This document shows, piece after piece, positions 9,485 through 17,828 of a stretch of DNA of 64,000 bases. Position 1 is the stretch's first letter; each line of letters opens with the position of its first letter. Below the pieces are notes generated by a model, which was not told the DNA's origin, searched no databases, and was given only the letters and a program-made list of their open reading frames with translations. The stretch comes from Solimonas sp041659605 (GTDB lineage: Bacteria; Pseudomonadota; Gammaproteobacteria; Nevskiales; Nevskiaceae), in contig JBAZXW010000007.1 of NCBI GenBank assembly GCA_041659605.1, forward strand, positions 68,827 through 132,826, read 5' to 3'. The position numbers and the translations under genes are program-made.

Positions 9485-10758
9485 TCCTTCGCCGCGAGCT
9501 TGAACTCGCGCCCGGTTTTCTTCGGCACCGGTGCGTTCTTCAGGCGTACGTAGCGCGGCAGGCCGTTGTCGTAGGGCGGGTAGTCCTCGCCGGCGATCAG
9601 CGGCGCGAGATAGCGCCGGCAGGCGTCGGTGATGTGGAAGCCGTCCGCAGTGATGAACTCGCGCGGCATTTTCTTCTCGACGTTCGCGACCTGCTCCAGC
9701 GGCGCGGTGCCGATGGTCCAGCGATAGGGCGCGTCGGACTGCCGCTCGATCGTCACCATCACCCCGGACTGGCCGGCGAGCGCGAACTCCACCGCCGCCT
9801 TGCCGACCGCATACGACTGCTCGACGTCCGTCTTCGACGCGATGTGGCGCGCGGCGCGCATCAGGTAGTCGGCGATCGCGTAGTGGTACTTGTAGCCGAG
9901 CTTGCTCTTGATCAGCTCCGCAAGCTGCGGCGCCAGGCCGCCCAGCTGGGCGTGACCGAAGGCGTCGGTCGTGCCCGCTTCCGACAGGAACTTGCCGTCG
10001 GCGTTGCGCAGGCCTTCGCTGGCGACGATCGCGCAATAGCCCTGGGCTTTCACGGAACGATCGACCGCGGCGAGGAACTTCGCCTCGTCGAACACGATCT
10101 CCGGGAACAGGATCAGCTGCGGCGCATCGCCCGCGCTTTCTGCGGCCAAACCGCCGGCGGCGGCGGTCCATCCGGCGTGGCGGCCCATGACTTCGAGGAT
10201 GAAGACCTTGGTCGAGGTCTTGGCCATGCTGGCGACGTCGAAGCCGGCTTCGCGGATCGACACGGCGGTGTACTTGGCGACCGAGCCGAAACCGGGACAG
10301 CAGTCGGTCAGCGGCAAGTCGTTGTCCATCGTCTTGGGGATGTGGATCGCCTGCACCGGGTAGCCCATCTTCTCGCCGAGCTGGCTGATCTTCAGGCAGG
10401 TGTCGGCAGAATCGCCGCCGCCGTTGTAGAAGAAATAGCCGATGTCGTGGGCCTTGAAGACTTCAATCAGGCGCTCGTATTCGGCGAGGTTCTTGTCGAA
10501 GCCCTTGAGCTTGTGCCGGCACGAGCCGAAGGCGCCGGAGGGCGTGTGGCGCAGCGCGGCGATCGCGGCGTCCGATTCCTGCGAAGTGTCGATCAGGTCC
10601 TCGGTCAGCGCGCCGATGATGCCGTTGCGGCCGGCGTAGACCGTGCCGATGCGGTCGGGATGGCGGCGCGCGGTTTCGATCACCGCCTGCGCCGAGACGT
10701 TGATCACCGCGGTGACACCGCCGGACTGCGCATAGAACGCGTTGCGGGGTTTGCTCAT
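9481..10758 (-). CDS. pfp: pyrophosphate-dependent 6-phosphofructokinase, 425 aa
   Basis: Reversible phosphorylation of fructose 6-phosphate using PPi rather than ATP, working in glycolysis and gluconeogenesis in the cytoplasm. Donor choice can be read from the sequence: GGGDS (113-117) puts Asp at the position where ATP enzymes have Gly, and PKTMDND (141-147) has Lys142 where ATP enzymes have Gly (PGTIDND). Both are diagnostic of the PPi class. MGRHAGW (191-197) binds fructose 6-phosphate. The 425-aa length fits PPi-PFKs rather than the 320-aa ATP enzyme. It is next to hppA in the same orientation; such pairing is known in methanotrophs and implies a shared PPi pool. The stop TAG comes from a repeat element (9464-9484). 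The start is ATG, in SKPRNAFYAQSGG context. Confidence 0.95.
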   Translation of the reverse strand: MSKPRNAFYAQSGGVTAVINVSAQAVIETARRHPDRIGTVYAGRNGIIGALTEDLIDTSQESDAAIAALRHTPSGAFGSCRHKLKGFDKNLAEYERLIEVFKAHDIGYFFYNGGGDSADTCLKISQLGEKMGYPVQAIHIPKTMDNDLPLTDCCPGFGSVAKYTAVSIREAGFDVASMAKTSTKVFILEVMGRHAGWTAAAGGLAAESAGDAPQLILFPEIVFDEAKFLAAVDRSVKAQGYCAIVASEGLRNADGKFLSEAGTTDAFGHAQLGGLAPQLAELIKSKLGYKYHYAIADYLMRAARHIASKTDVEQSYAVGKAAVEFALAGQSGVMVTIERQSDAPYRWTIGTAPLEQVANVEKKMPREFITADGFHITDACRRYLAPLIAGEDYPPYDNGLPRYVRLKNAPVPKKTGREFKLAAKE

Positions 10759-10978
10759 CGGATTCGGTCCTGAATGAAAGAGATCGGGTGAAGAGTGCCG
10801 TCAGTTTATGCGCGCTCGGCAGCGTCGGCGCCTGACTCAGATCAGGCATCGCTGCGCCGGTCTGCGACCAAGGATCGATTGACGCCGCCCCCGCGGCGCA
10901 GGTACTTTTTCGGGTTCGCGCGACCCGGGGATGCGGCGGTCGACAGCGAATCCTTTTGATTACAGAGGTTTATCCACG

Positions 10979-11542
10979 ATGAGAATGGTTCTGCTGGGCG
11001 CACCCGGCTCCGGCAAGGGTACGCAGGGCGAAAAACTGGTCGCCCATTTCGGCATCCCCAAGATCTCCACCGGCGATGCGCTGCGCGCCGCCGTGGCCGC
11101 GGGCACCGAGCTCGGGCGCAAGGCCAAGGCGACGATGGACGCCGGCCAGCTCGTGGCCAACGAGATCGTCATCGGCATCGTCGAGGAACGCCTCGGACAG
11201 CCGGACGCAAAGAAGGGCTTCATTCTCGACGGCTTCCCGCGCAACACCGCGCAGGCGCAGGTGCTCGATGCGATGCTCCAGCGCCTTGGCCAGCCGGCGA
11301 TCGACAAGGCGGTGCACCTGGCGGTCGACGACGAGGAGATCATCCAGCGCCTGCTCGACCGTGCGAAGAAGGAGGGTCGCGCGGACGACAAGGAAGACGT
11401 GATTCGCCACCGCATCAAGGTCTACAACGACGAGACCCATCCGCTGCTCGACTACTACAACGCACAGAACAAGGTCGTGAAGGTGGACGGCGTCGGCAGC
11501 CTTGAGGAGATCTTCGCGCGCATCGTCAAGGTGCTGCAGTAA
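10979..11542 (+). CDS. adk: adenylate kinase, short form, 187 aa
   Basis: Interconverts ATP, AMP and ADP in the cytoplasm; essential for adenylate homeostasis. The P-loop GAPGSGKGTQ is at residues 7-16, the AMP-binding region ISTGDALRAA at about 28-37, and DGFPRN at about 83-88. The LID region is short with no zinc cysteines, giving the compact 187-aa form known from Xanthomonas relatives rather than the 214-aa enterobacterial form. Start chosen at the ATG 11 bases after AGAGG; the frame is open upstream to 10931, but those codons have no family similarity. Transcribed divergently from pfp. Its product removes AMP released by PPi-forming ligases, so it fits the PPi module. A terminator follows (11560-11586). 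Confidence 0.97.
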   Translation: MRMVLLGAPGSGKGTQGEKLVAHFGIPKISTGDALRAAVAAGTELGRKAKATMDAGQLVANEIVIGIVEERLGQPDAKKGFILDGFPRNTAQAQVLDAMLQRLGQPAIDKAVHLAVDDEEIIQRLLDRAKKEGRADDKEDVIRHRIKVYNDETHPLLDYYNAQNKVVKVDGVGSLEEIFARIVKVLQ

Positions 11543-11559
11543 ATCTCATGTCGTTGAGC

Positions 11560-11586
11560 AAGAAGGCCCGCATTGCGGGCCTTCTT
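11560..11586. terminator. bidirectional terminator between adk and rnd
   Basis: Perfect 12-bp stem (AAGAAGGCCCGC arm at 11560-11571, partner at 11575-11586) with a 3-base loop. T-rich bases follow on the plus strand. It serves adk and possibly also the converging rnd, which ends at 11591. Confidence 0.8.
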
Positions 11587-11590
11587 CATT

Positions 11591-12697
11591 TCACGGCAGC
11601 AGCTCCAGGAGGCTGCGACCGCAGACCTCGCGGCGCCAGCCAGCCAGGACGTTGACCGGCGCGTCGCCGCCGGCGTGCACGAGCCGCAGCAGTTCTGCCT
11701 TGGGCGCAACAAAGCTCGCGGGAATGCCGAGCTGTTCGGCGCGCGTCATCACCGCGCCCTGCAGCTGCTTGAGCAGTGCCTTACCGGTGCTGTCGAGGTC
11801 TTCGTCGCGTACATAGAACTGTTCGGGCAGCGTGCGCGCAGCGGCGATGGTGGCCAGCAGCGCCTCGCTGTGACGTGCGAGTGTCTTTGGCGGCAGCACG
11901 TCGAGCGCCGACAGCTCGCTGGTCGTCTGCGGTTGCCGCTGTGCGAGCCGGTACAGCGGCTCGTCGTCGATGATCCATTTGCGCGGACGGTCGCGCTGCT
12001 GCGCCTCGGTCTCGCGCCAGGTGGCCAGCGCGACCGCAACGGTCTGTTCGCGCGCCGGCAGCCGTGCGAGCCCGCGCAGGCGCTGCCAGGCGTCGTCGGG
12101 GCGCGTCACGTAATGCTCCGGATCGCACAGGCGCGCGCAATCCTCGGCCAGCCACGTCAGGCGGTCACGGGTGGCCAGTTCGGCTTGCAGTGACGGGAAG
12201 ATCTCGGCGAGATGCTCGACGTCCGCGGCGGCATACGCGAGCTCGGCCGCGGACAAGGGCCGGCGCGACCAGTCGGTGCGCGACAGGCTCTTGTCCAGCG
12301 TGATGCCCAGGCGTTTCTCGATCAGGCCGGCGTAGCCGATCTGGTCGCCGAGCCCGAGGAGCGTCGCCGCGATCTGCGTGTCGAACAGCGGCTGCGGGCA
12401 GGCGCCGCGCAGGCGCACGAGGATTTCCAGATCCTGGCTCGGCGCGTGGAACAGCTTGACGTGGCCCGGCGCATACAGCGCATCGAGTGCCGGCCCAAGG
12501 TCGGCGAGCGCGGTGGTGTCGATCAGCGCGGTCGTCCGCTCGTCGCGCACCTGGATCAGGCACAGCTTCGGATAGTAGGTGTCGACGCGGACGAACTCGG
12601 TGTCGATGGCCAGCACCGGGCTGGCGGACCAGGCTTCGACGGTGCGGGCAAGGGTGTCAGGATCGCGGATCAGGCTATGGGGATGGGTGTGGGGCAT
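11591..12697 (-). CDS. rnd: ribonuclease D, 368 aa
   Basis: 3'-5' exoribonuclease of the DEDD family that trims tRNA precursors. The catalytic motif I is IDTEF (Asp32, Glu34), motif II lies around residue 90 (FHAPSQDLEIL) and motif III in YAAADVEHL. An HRDC helical domain follows (about 205-290), giving the usual RNase D architecture and length. Start chosen at ATG 12697 because homology starts a few residues later; the open frame extends to 13213 but is antisense to the next gene. Shine-Dalgarno sequence is poor. It is convergent with adk and divergent from the membrane-protein gene at 12755, with about 57 bases between the starts. Confidence 0.93.
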   Translation of the reverse strand: MPHTHPHSLIRDPDTLARTVEAWSASPVLAIDTEFVRVDTYYPKLCLIQVRDERTTALIDTTALADLGPALDALYAPGHVKLFHAPSQDLEILVRLRGACPQPLFDTQIAATLLGLGDQIGYAGLIEKRLGITLDKSLSRTDWSRRPLSAAELAYAAADVEHLAEIFPSLQAELATRDRLTWLAEDCARLCDPEHYVTRPDDAWQRLRGLARLPAREQTVAVALATWRETEAQQRDRPRKWIIDDEPLYRLAQRQPQTTSELSALDVLPPKTLARHSEALLATIAAARTLPEQFYVRDEDLDSTGKALLKQLQGAVMTRAEQLGIPASFVAPKAELLRLVHAGGDAPVNVLAGWRREVCGRSLLELLP

Positions 12698-12754
12698 GAA
12701 GGGATGTTCCGGCGGGCGCGGGTAGAATAACGGTTCAACCCTCCGAACCCTCCC

Positions 12755-13327
12755 ATGTTCGCGCAAGCATTTGCGGTGACCCTGCGCATTCTCGGCTTCC
12801 GTGCCGGCCCGCAGGACTTTCCTTTCGACCCCAGACTGACCTGGCCGCTGGCGCTGTTGGCCGTCGCCGCGAACTTCCTGATTTTCGTGCAGGTGCTGCC
12901 GGGCGCGAGCTCGGCGGCCATGGCATGCGCGATGGTCGGCGGCACCGCGTTGGTGACGCACTCGGTGCTGCGTACGCGCGGCTTGCTCAGCCGTTTCAAC
13001 CAGACGCTGAACGCGCTGCTGGCGACGGCCGCGCTGCTGACGCTGCTGCTGGTGCCGTTGTTCGCGCAGATTGCCCCGGCACTGAAGGAGATCGCCGCGC
13101 AGCCGGAGCTTCTGGAGAATCCGGAGGCGCTGAAGCTGCCGCAGGGCGTCGTGTTCCTGATGAACCTGCTGAATTTCTGGAACTTCGCCGTCACCGCACA
13201 CATCCTGCGCCATGCCGCCAACGTGCAGCTGTGGATCGGCATCGTCATCGCGCTGATCATCGCCTTCGTCGTGCTGTTCTTCGTCGCCTTCGCCGGCACT
13301 TTCGTCGGGGCCCTGTTCGGGATCTAG
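12755..13327 (+). CDS. uncharacterised integral membrane protein, 190 aa
   Basis: Function not recognised. The protein shows about four hydrophobic segments (roughly residues 29-48, 52-67, 84-104 and 155-188), with a loop rich in Glu, Ala and Pro between the third and the fourth, and an N-terminal amphipathic stretch. No catalytic motif is visible. The layout is reminiscent of small Yip1-like or DUF membrane proteins, but I cannot assign it. TAGAAT at 12723-12728 could be a -10 box. Its stop codon TAG (13325-13327) is made of the first bases of the MITE-like element that follows, so the present C-terminus (ALFGI) may have been set by that insertion. Confidence 0.75.
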   Translation: MFAQAFAVTLRILGFRAGPQDFPFDPRLTWPLALLAVAANFLIFVQVLPGASSAAMACAMVGGTALVTHSVLRTRGLLSRFNQTLNALLATAALLTLLLVPLFAQIAPALKEIAAQPELLENPEALKLPQGVVFLMNLLNFWNFAVTAHILRHAANVQLWIGIVIALIIAFVVLFFVAFAGTFVGALFGI

Positions 13328-13593
13328 GGCCTGTTAACGCTATGGACGTCGTTGTGATGCCTCCGGATTTGCGGCCAGGCAAGGCGCGACGAAGGAGTTT
13401 GGTGGTTCCAAATGACTGAGGAGCAACGCCGCATGGCCGCAAATCCGGAGGCACCCCGAAGGGGCGGGATCGTTTTGGCGCATCGCGGCGTCACGACTCG
13501 CTTATGTACATTCAGTACACCGCGCTCGTCCTTCCTTGCGCTGCGCCAAAACGATCTCCGTCACAGCGACGGCCATAGCGTTAGCAGGCCCTA
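13325..13593. mobile_element. MITE-like 269-bp element with terminal inverted repeats and TA ends
   Basis: Non-coding element bounded by imperfect terminal inverted repeats of about 32 bases (13325-13357 and 13561-13593; both start TAGGGCCTG, about four mismatches). Inside are two further perfect inverted repeats: a 20-base one (13358-13377 with 13434-13453, arm TGCCTCCGGATTTGCGGCCA) and a 15-base one (13468-13482 with 13542-13556, arm GATCGTTTTGGCGCA). The element is flanked by or starts with TA on both sides, as expected for a target duplication of IS630/mariner-type transposition. No ORF of significance lies inside. The left TA forms part of the stop codon of the upstream membrane-protein gene; the right end abuts the mpl ATG directly. 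Family name unknown to me. Confidence 0.72.
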
Positions 13594-14934
13594 ATGCACC
13601 TCCACATCCTCGGCGTCTGCGGCACCTTCATGGCCGGCATCGCCGCGATCGCGCGCGAGGCGGGTCACCGGGTCACCGGCTCGGACGCCAACGCCTGGCC
13701 GCCGATGTCGACCCAGCTCGAACAGCTCGGCATCACCGTCATGCAGGGCTACGAGCCTGCGCACCTCGCGCCGCGGCCGGACGTGGTCGTCGTCGGCAAC
13801 GTCGTCACCCGCGGCAACGCGGCGATGGAGTACGTGCTCGACGCCGGGCTGCCGTATGTGTCCGGGCCGCAGTGGCTCGCCGAGAACGTGCTGCACGACC
13901 GGCACGTGCTCGCGGTGGCCGGCACCCACGGCAAGACCACGACGACGTCGATCCTCGCCTGGTTGCTGGAACATGCCGGGTTGCAGCCAGGATTTCTGGT
14001 CGGCGGCGTGCCGCAGAATTTCGGCATCTCGGCGCGACTGGGCAGCTCGAAATATTTCGTCATCGAGGCGGACGAGTACGACACGGCCTTCTTCGACAAG
14101 CGCAGCAAGTTCGTGCACTACCGCCCGCGCACCTGCATCCTCAACAACCTCGAATACGACCACGCCGACATCTTTCCGGATCTGGCCGCTATCGAGCGCC
14201 AGTTCCATCACCTGGTCCGCACCGTGCCACGCAGCGGCCGTCTCGTCGTCAACGGTGGCGACGCGAATCTTGAACGTGTTCTGGCGCAGGGCTGCTGGAG
14301 CGAGCTTGCGTACTTCGATCGCGCCGATGGCTGGCATGCGCGACCCGCAGACGGCGGATTCGAGCTGCGTGTTGGCGATGTTTCGCACGGCCTCGTACGC
14401 ACGCCGCTCGCCGGCGCGCACAACCGCTCCAACGTGCTTGCCGCGTTTGCCGCGGCGGCGCACGTGGGCGTGCCGGTGCCCACGCTGGTTGAAGGCCTCG
14501 CGCAGTTCCGCAACGTGCGCAGGCGCCTGGAGAAAGTCGGCGAGGCGCGCGGCGTCACGGTCTATGACGACTTCGCCCACCATCCGACCGCGATCGCGGT
14601 GACGATCGACGCGCTGCGCTCGCAGGGGCCGGGCCGCATTCTCGCGGTGCTCGAACCGCGTTCGAACACGATGCGCCTGGGTACGCATGCCGCCGAGCTC
14701 GCGCACAGTCTGCGCGATGCCGAGCTGTGTTTCGTCTATGCGCGACCGGATCTGAAATGGGACGCGGGGGCCGCGCTGGCGGATGTCGGCAGCCGCCTGC
14801 ACGTCCATGCCGGCCTCGACGAACTCGTCGCGGACATCGCCGCTTCAACGCGCGCGGGCGATCGTGTGCTGGTGATGTCGAACGGCGATTTCGGCGGCGT
14901 GCACGGCCGCATCGTGAAGGCCCTGCAGGGTTGA
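13594..14934 (+). CDS. mpl: UDP-MurNAc:L-alanyl-gamma-D-glutamyl-meso-DAP ligase (murein recycling), 446 aa
   Basis: Cytoplasmic ATP-dependent ligase that reattaches the recycled tripeptide L-Ala-D-Glu-meso-DAP to UDP-MurNAc, feeding cell-wall turnover products back into synthesis. It is a three-domain Mur ligase: N-terminal UDP-binding domain starting HILGVCGTFMAG, the P-loop GTHGKTTTTS at about 109-118, the central metal-binding EADEYDTAF, then the C-terminal domain with DDFAHHPTAI. The CGTFM variant in place of the MurC GGSGM motif distinguishes Mpl from MurC. The start ATG directly follows the right end of the MITE-like element, leaving only a weak CAGG as ribosome site. It complements the de novo Mur enzymes of the dcw cluster. 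Confidence 0.94.
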   Translation: MHLHILGVCGTFMAGIAAIAREAGHRVTGSDANAWPPMSTQLEQLGITVMQGYEPAHLAPRPDVVVVGNVVTRGNAAMEYVLDAGLPYVSGPQWLAENVLHDRHVLAVAGTHGKTTTTSILAWLLEHAGLQPGFLVGGVPQNFGISARLGSSKYFVIEADEYDTAFFDKRSKFVHYRPRTCILNNLEYDHADIFPDLAAIERQFHHLVRTVPRSGRLVVNGGDANLERVLAQGCWSELAYFDRADGWHARPADGGFELRVGDVSHGLVRTPLAGAHNRSNVLAAFAAAAHVGVPVPTLVEGLAQFRNVRRRLEKVGEARGVTVYDDFAHHPTAIAVTIDALRSQGPGRILAVLEPRSNTMRLGTHAAELAHSLRDAELCFVYARPDLKWDAGAALADVGSRLHVHAGLDELVADIAASTRAGDRVLVMSNGDFGGVHGRIVKALQG

Positions 14935-14954
14935 GCGCAGCCTACGGCGCGCGC

Positions 14955-15425
14955 TTACGCGGCGAAATAAGCCCGCGTGTATGGGTGCACCTGCGGGTGC
15001 TCGCGCAGCTCGTATGCGCTCATCCAGCGGTAGTCGCCGTGCTGCTCCTGCGGCAGCCGGTCGAGCGCGGTGGTGCTCAGCTCGTGCGCCAGCACGACGT
15101 AGTGCGTGCCGATGCCGGGCGCGCGCAGGAAGTTGGTCGGATACAGGTGCTCGAACACGCCGACGAAGCGCGCGTCACGACGGGGCAGCGACAGGCCCAG
15201 TTCGGCGTGGGTGATGCGCGCAAAGGCGGCGTCCAGCGTCTCGTTCTTGCGGATCACCCCGCCGGGCACGAACCAGGTGCCCGCGGCCGGCTCGTTGCGG
15301 CGCAGGCCGACGAGCACACGCTGCTGCGCGTCGCGCACGATCAGGTCGATCGACACCAGCGGCGCGCGGGCAATGACGTCCAGCCAGTCCTGCGCGGGCA
15401 GCGGACCGCCCGGCACCGTGGACAT
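14955..15425 (-). CDS. Nudix hydrolase, GDP-mannose mannosyl hydrolase type, 156 aa
   Basis: Nudix-fold enzyme of the GDP-mannose hydrolase subgroup, which breaks GDP-sugars into GDP and free sugar instead of cleaving the pyrophosphate. The divergent Nudix box FVPGGVIRKNETLDAAF is typical of that subgroup; the Glu-rich second half of a canonical Nudix box is replaced by ITHAELG. LVSIDLIVRD near the N-terminus is also characteristic. Its ATG overlaps the lipA stop by one base (TGATG), so translation is probably coupled to lipA, a pairing without an obvious metabolic reason. Substrate assignment is from family resemblance only. Confidence 0.82.
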   Translation of the reverse strand: MSTVPGGPLPAQDWLDVIARAPLVSIDLIVRDAQQRVLVGLRRNEPAAGTWFVPGGVIRKNETLDAAFARITHAELGLSLPRRDARFVGVFEHLYPTNFLRAPGIGTHYVVLAHELSTTALDRLPQEQHGDYRWMSAYELREHPQVHPYTRAYFAA

Positions 15426-16414
15426 CAGTCCTGGTGCAGCACGCCGTGCGCCTGCTGGTCGGCATGGTAGCTGGAGCGCACCATCGGGCCGCTGGCGACG
15501 TGCGAGAAGCCCATCTGCTCGCCGACTTCACGCAGGCGGTCGAACTCGGTCGGGTGCACGAAGCGCGCGACCGGCAGATGGTGGCGCGAGGGTTGCAGGT
15601 ACTGGCCGAGCGTGAGCATGTCGACCTTGTGCGCGCGCAGGTCGCGCATGACCTGCTCGATTTCCTCGATCTCCTCGCCCAGGCCCAGCATCAGGCCGGA
15701 CTTGGTCGGCACTTCCGGATGCAGATCCTTGAAGCGTTCCAGCAGGTCCAGGCTCCAGTCGTAATCGGAGCCCGGGCGGGCCTGCTTGTACAGGCGCGGC
15801 ACGGTTTCGAGGTTGTGGTTGAACACGTCCGGCGGCGTGTCCTTGAAGATCGCCAGCGCCGGGTCCATGCGGCCGCGGAAGTCCGGCACCAGCACTTCGA
15901 TGGTCAGCTGCGGCGACAGCGCGCGCGATTCGCGGATGCAGGCGGCGAAGTGTGCAGCACCGCCGTCGGCCAGGTCGTCGCGATCGACCGAGGTGATCAC
16001 GACGTAGCGCAGCGCCATGTCGCGGATCGTGCGCGCGAGGTTGACCGGTTCGTCGGTGTCGAGCGGATTCGGGCGGCCATGGGCGACGTCGCAGAACGGG
16101 CAGCGCCGCGTGCAGATCGCACCCATGATCATGAAGGTCGCCGTGCCCTTGCCGAAACACTCGCCCAGGTTCGGGCAGGCCGCTTCCTCGCAGACCGTGT
16201 GCAGACGGTTCGCGCGCAGCGCAGCCTTGATGCGCGCCACTTCCGGCGTGCCCTGGTGCTTGGCGCGGATCCAGGACGGCTTGCGCTGCGGCTGTGCGGT
16301 CGGCTCGATCTTGATCGGGATGCGCGCCATCTTGTCGGCGCCGCGCAGCATTTCGCCCTGCACGACGCGACGCGGGGCGGCGGGCGGCGGGGATGGCGGG
16401 GTGGGGTCGCTCAT
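15425..16414 (-). CDS. lipA: lipoyl synthase, 329 aa
   Basis: Radical-SAM enzyme that inserts two sulfurs into octanoyl groups on lipoyl domains of 2-oxoacid dehydrogenases and the glycine cleavage H protein. Both cluster motifs are intact: the auxiliary cluster Cys75, Cys80, Cys86 (CEEAACPNLGEC) and the radical-SAM CX3CX2C Cys101, Cys105, Cys108 (CTRRCPFC). Start chosen at ATG 16414 because AGGAG lies six bases upstream; the frame is open for a further 20 codons with no similarity. The N-terminus carries a Pro/Ala-rich, probably disordered segment of about 14 residues. lipB is not adjacent, unlike many genomes. Confidence 0.96.
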   Translation of the reverse strand: MSDPTPPSPPPAAPRRVVQGEMLRGADKMARIPIKIEPTAQPQRKPSWIRAKHQGTPEVARIKAALRANRLHTVCEEAACPNLGECFGKGTATFMIMGAICTRRCPFCDVAHGRPNPLDTDEPVNLARTIRDMALRYVVITSVDRDDLADGGAAHFAACIRESRALSPQLTIEVLVPDFRGRMDPALAIFKDTPPDVFNHNLETVPRLYKQARPGSDYDWSLDLLERFKDLHPEVPTKSGLMLGLGEEIEEIEQVMRDLRAHKVDMLTLGQYLQPSRHHLPVARFVHPTEFDRLREVGEQMGFSHVASGPMVRSSYHADQQAHGVLHQD

Positions 16415-16494
16415 GAAAACTCCTGCAGAGGCGCCATTGTAGCGGGCGACATCGGCCGTCGCCGATCGCGGCAAGATCGCGCCTGAAGGTGCGC

Positions 16495-16998
16495 CTAGCG
16501 AACGCGGCGGACGCGCGCCTGCTGGTTCAGGCCCTCGACCTTGAACCAGTAGCTGCCGAGAAAATTGCGCTTGATCGTGACCTTCGGGCTTTCACGCACG
16601 TAGTACACCGCGCGGCACTCGACGCAGCGCCAGACCTGGCCGTTGGCCAGTTCGAACACGCTGTCCTTGTCCCAGCCCTTGAAGCTGCCGATCAGCGTCG
16701 ACTCGATCAGGTCCGGACCCTTGTCTTCCTCCGCCTTGGCCGGCAACTGTTCCGCGCCAAAGCTCGCGGCCGTGTCCTTGACGGCGCTTGCGGCCGGGGG
16801 GCTCGCCGGGGCCGGAGTCGGGCTTGCGGCGGTTGCTTCCGTCGCGGGCGGGGCGGATTGCGGCTGCAAGCGGCCGGCCAGCGTGTCGTAGCAGGCCAGG
16901 CGTTCGCCATCGGCGGCGATGGCCGCGCAGGCCGCGAGATCCGCGCCGGCGGCGGGCAGGGCGATCAGGACCAGCAGTACGGACAGCAGGACGCGCAT
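16495..16998 (-). CDS. exported hypothetical protein with CYD motif, 167 aa
   Basis: Not assigned to a named function. It starts with a clear Sec signal peptide (hydrophobic residues 3-17, cleavage near AGA), followed by a short motif ACAAIAADGERLACYD. This Cys...RLACYD pattern recurs in many small periplasmic proteins of proteobacteria, including some linked to type VI secretion. A Pro/Ala/Thr-rich linker (about residues 48-72) leads to a compact beta-rich C-terminal domain containing FELANGQVWRC and a second Cys pair (RCVECR). No secretion genes are nearby. It lies between lipA and olsA in the same direction but is spaced by about 80 bases from lipA. Confidence 0.75.
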   Translation of the reverse strand: MRVLLSVLLVLIALPAAGADLAACAAIAADGERLACYDTLAGRLQPQSAPPATEATAASPTPAPASPPAASAVKDTAASFGAEQLPAKAEEDKGPDLIESTLIGSFKGWDKDSVFELANGQVWRCVECRAVYYVRESPKVTIKRNFLGSYWFKVEGLNQQARVRRVR

Positions 16999-17041
16999 GG
17001 AATGTTCCGACCAGGGGAGGGTCGGAAACTTAGCACGGCGC

Positions 17042-17821
17042 TCAGGCGGCGAGCGCGGTCGGTGCCGTGTCGGTCAGGGTGACGCGTCGGGCCGGCAGAT
17101 CGAGCGCGGCGCGCACTGCGGTTTCGGCGCGGTAGGCGAGCGCAGCCCGCTCCAGTCCCCGCGCCGCGATCGGGAGACCGTAGACGATTTCCACGGTCAA
17201 TTCGGGCTCGCGCAACAGGCGCAGGATGTGGCTGACGAGGTCGTCGTCGCCGATGAAGGGCGCGATCAGGCGCCCATCGCGCGCCGCGCCGTAGCGCAGT
17301 GCCACCGGCTGGATCAGCGCGCCGGCATCGATGGCGGCGCCGAACAGGCGCGCATGGAAGGGCAGCACGTCCACGCCGTCGGTGGTCGTGCCCTCGGGGA
17401 ACAGCACGACCGAGCCGCCCTGCTGCAGATGGGGCACCAGGTTCTCGATCAGCGGACGCGCACCGCCCTTGCCGCGGCGGATGTAGAAGGTCCCGGCCGC
17501 GTTCGCGAGCCAGCCGGCGACCGGCCAGTCGCGGATTTCGGACTTGGCGATGAAGCGCGTCGGTTCGCAGGCCGCGAGCAGCGGGATGTCGAGCCAGGAC
17601 ACGTGGTTGGCGACAGTCACGCGCGCGCCGGGCGCAAAACTGCCACGCACGCTGACGCGCAGGTTCAGCACGCGCAGCAGGCGCAGGTTCCAGAAGCGCG
17701 TGAGCGGTTCCGGCCGCAGGCGACCGAAGCTCAGGTTCACCGCAGCGACGAGCAGCAGGCCGGTCAGCAGATGCACCGACAGCCGCGTTCCGCGCATCCA
17801 CACGCGCAGAGAACTCCGCAT
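17042..17821 (-). CDS. olsA: 1-acyl-glycerol-3-phosphate/lyso-ornithine-lipid O-acyltransferase, 259 aa
   Basis: Membrane acyltransferase of the PlsC superfamily. The HX4D catalytic motif is NHVSWLD (His73, Asp78) and the phosphate/acceptor motif FPEGTTTDG starts at 141. One N-terminal hydrophobic segment (about 15-30) anchors it in the inner membrane. It lies seven bases after olsB in the same direction, so it most probably carries out the second step of ornithine-lipid synthesis (acylation of lyso-ornithine lipid), as OlsA does. A general PlsC role cannot be excluded. Start chosen at ATG 17821 just beyond the olsB stop; a second in-frame ATG eight codons later is possible. Confidence 0.85.
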   Translation of the reverse strand: MRSSLRVWMRGTRLSVHLLTGLLLVAAVNLSFGRLRPEPLTRFWNLRLLRVLNLRVSVRGSFAPGARVTVANHVSWLDIPLLAACEPTRFIAKSEIRDWPVAGWLANAAGTFYIRRGKGGARPLIENLVPHLQQGGSVVLFPEGTTTDGVDVLPFHARLFGAAIDAGALIQPVALRYGAARDGRLIAPFIGDDDLVSHILRLLREPELTVEIVYGLPIAARGLERAALAYRAETAVRAALDLPARRVTLTDTAPTALAA

Positions 17822-17828
17822 GCCGCGC

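Noticed and set aside
13398..13412. Small hairpin TTTGG...CCAAA inside the MITE-like element as a separate terminator
   Set aside because: Five-bp stem without a T run; treated as part of the element.
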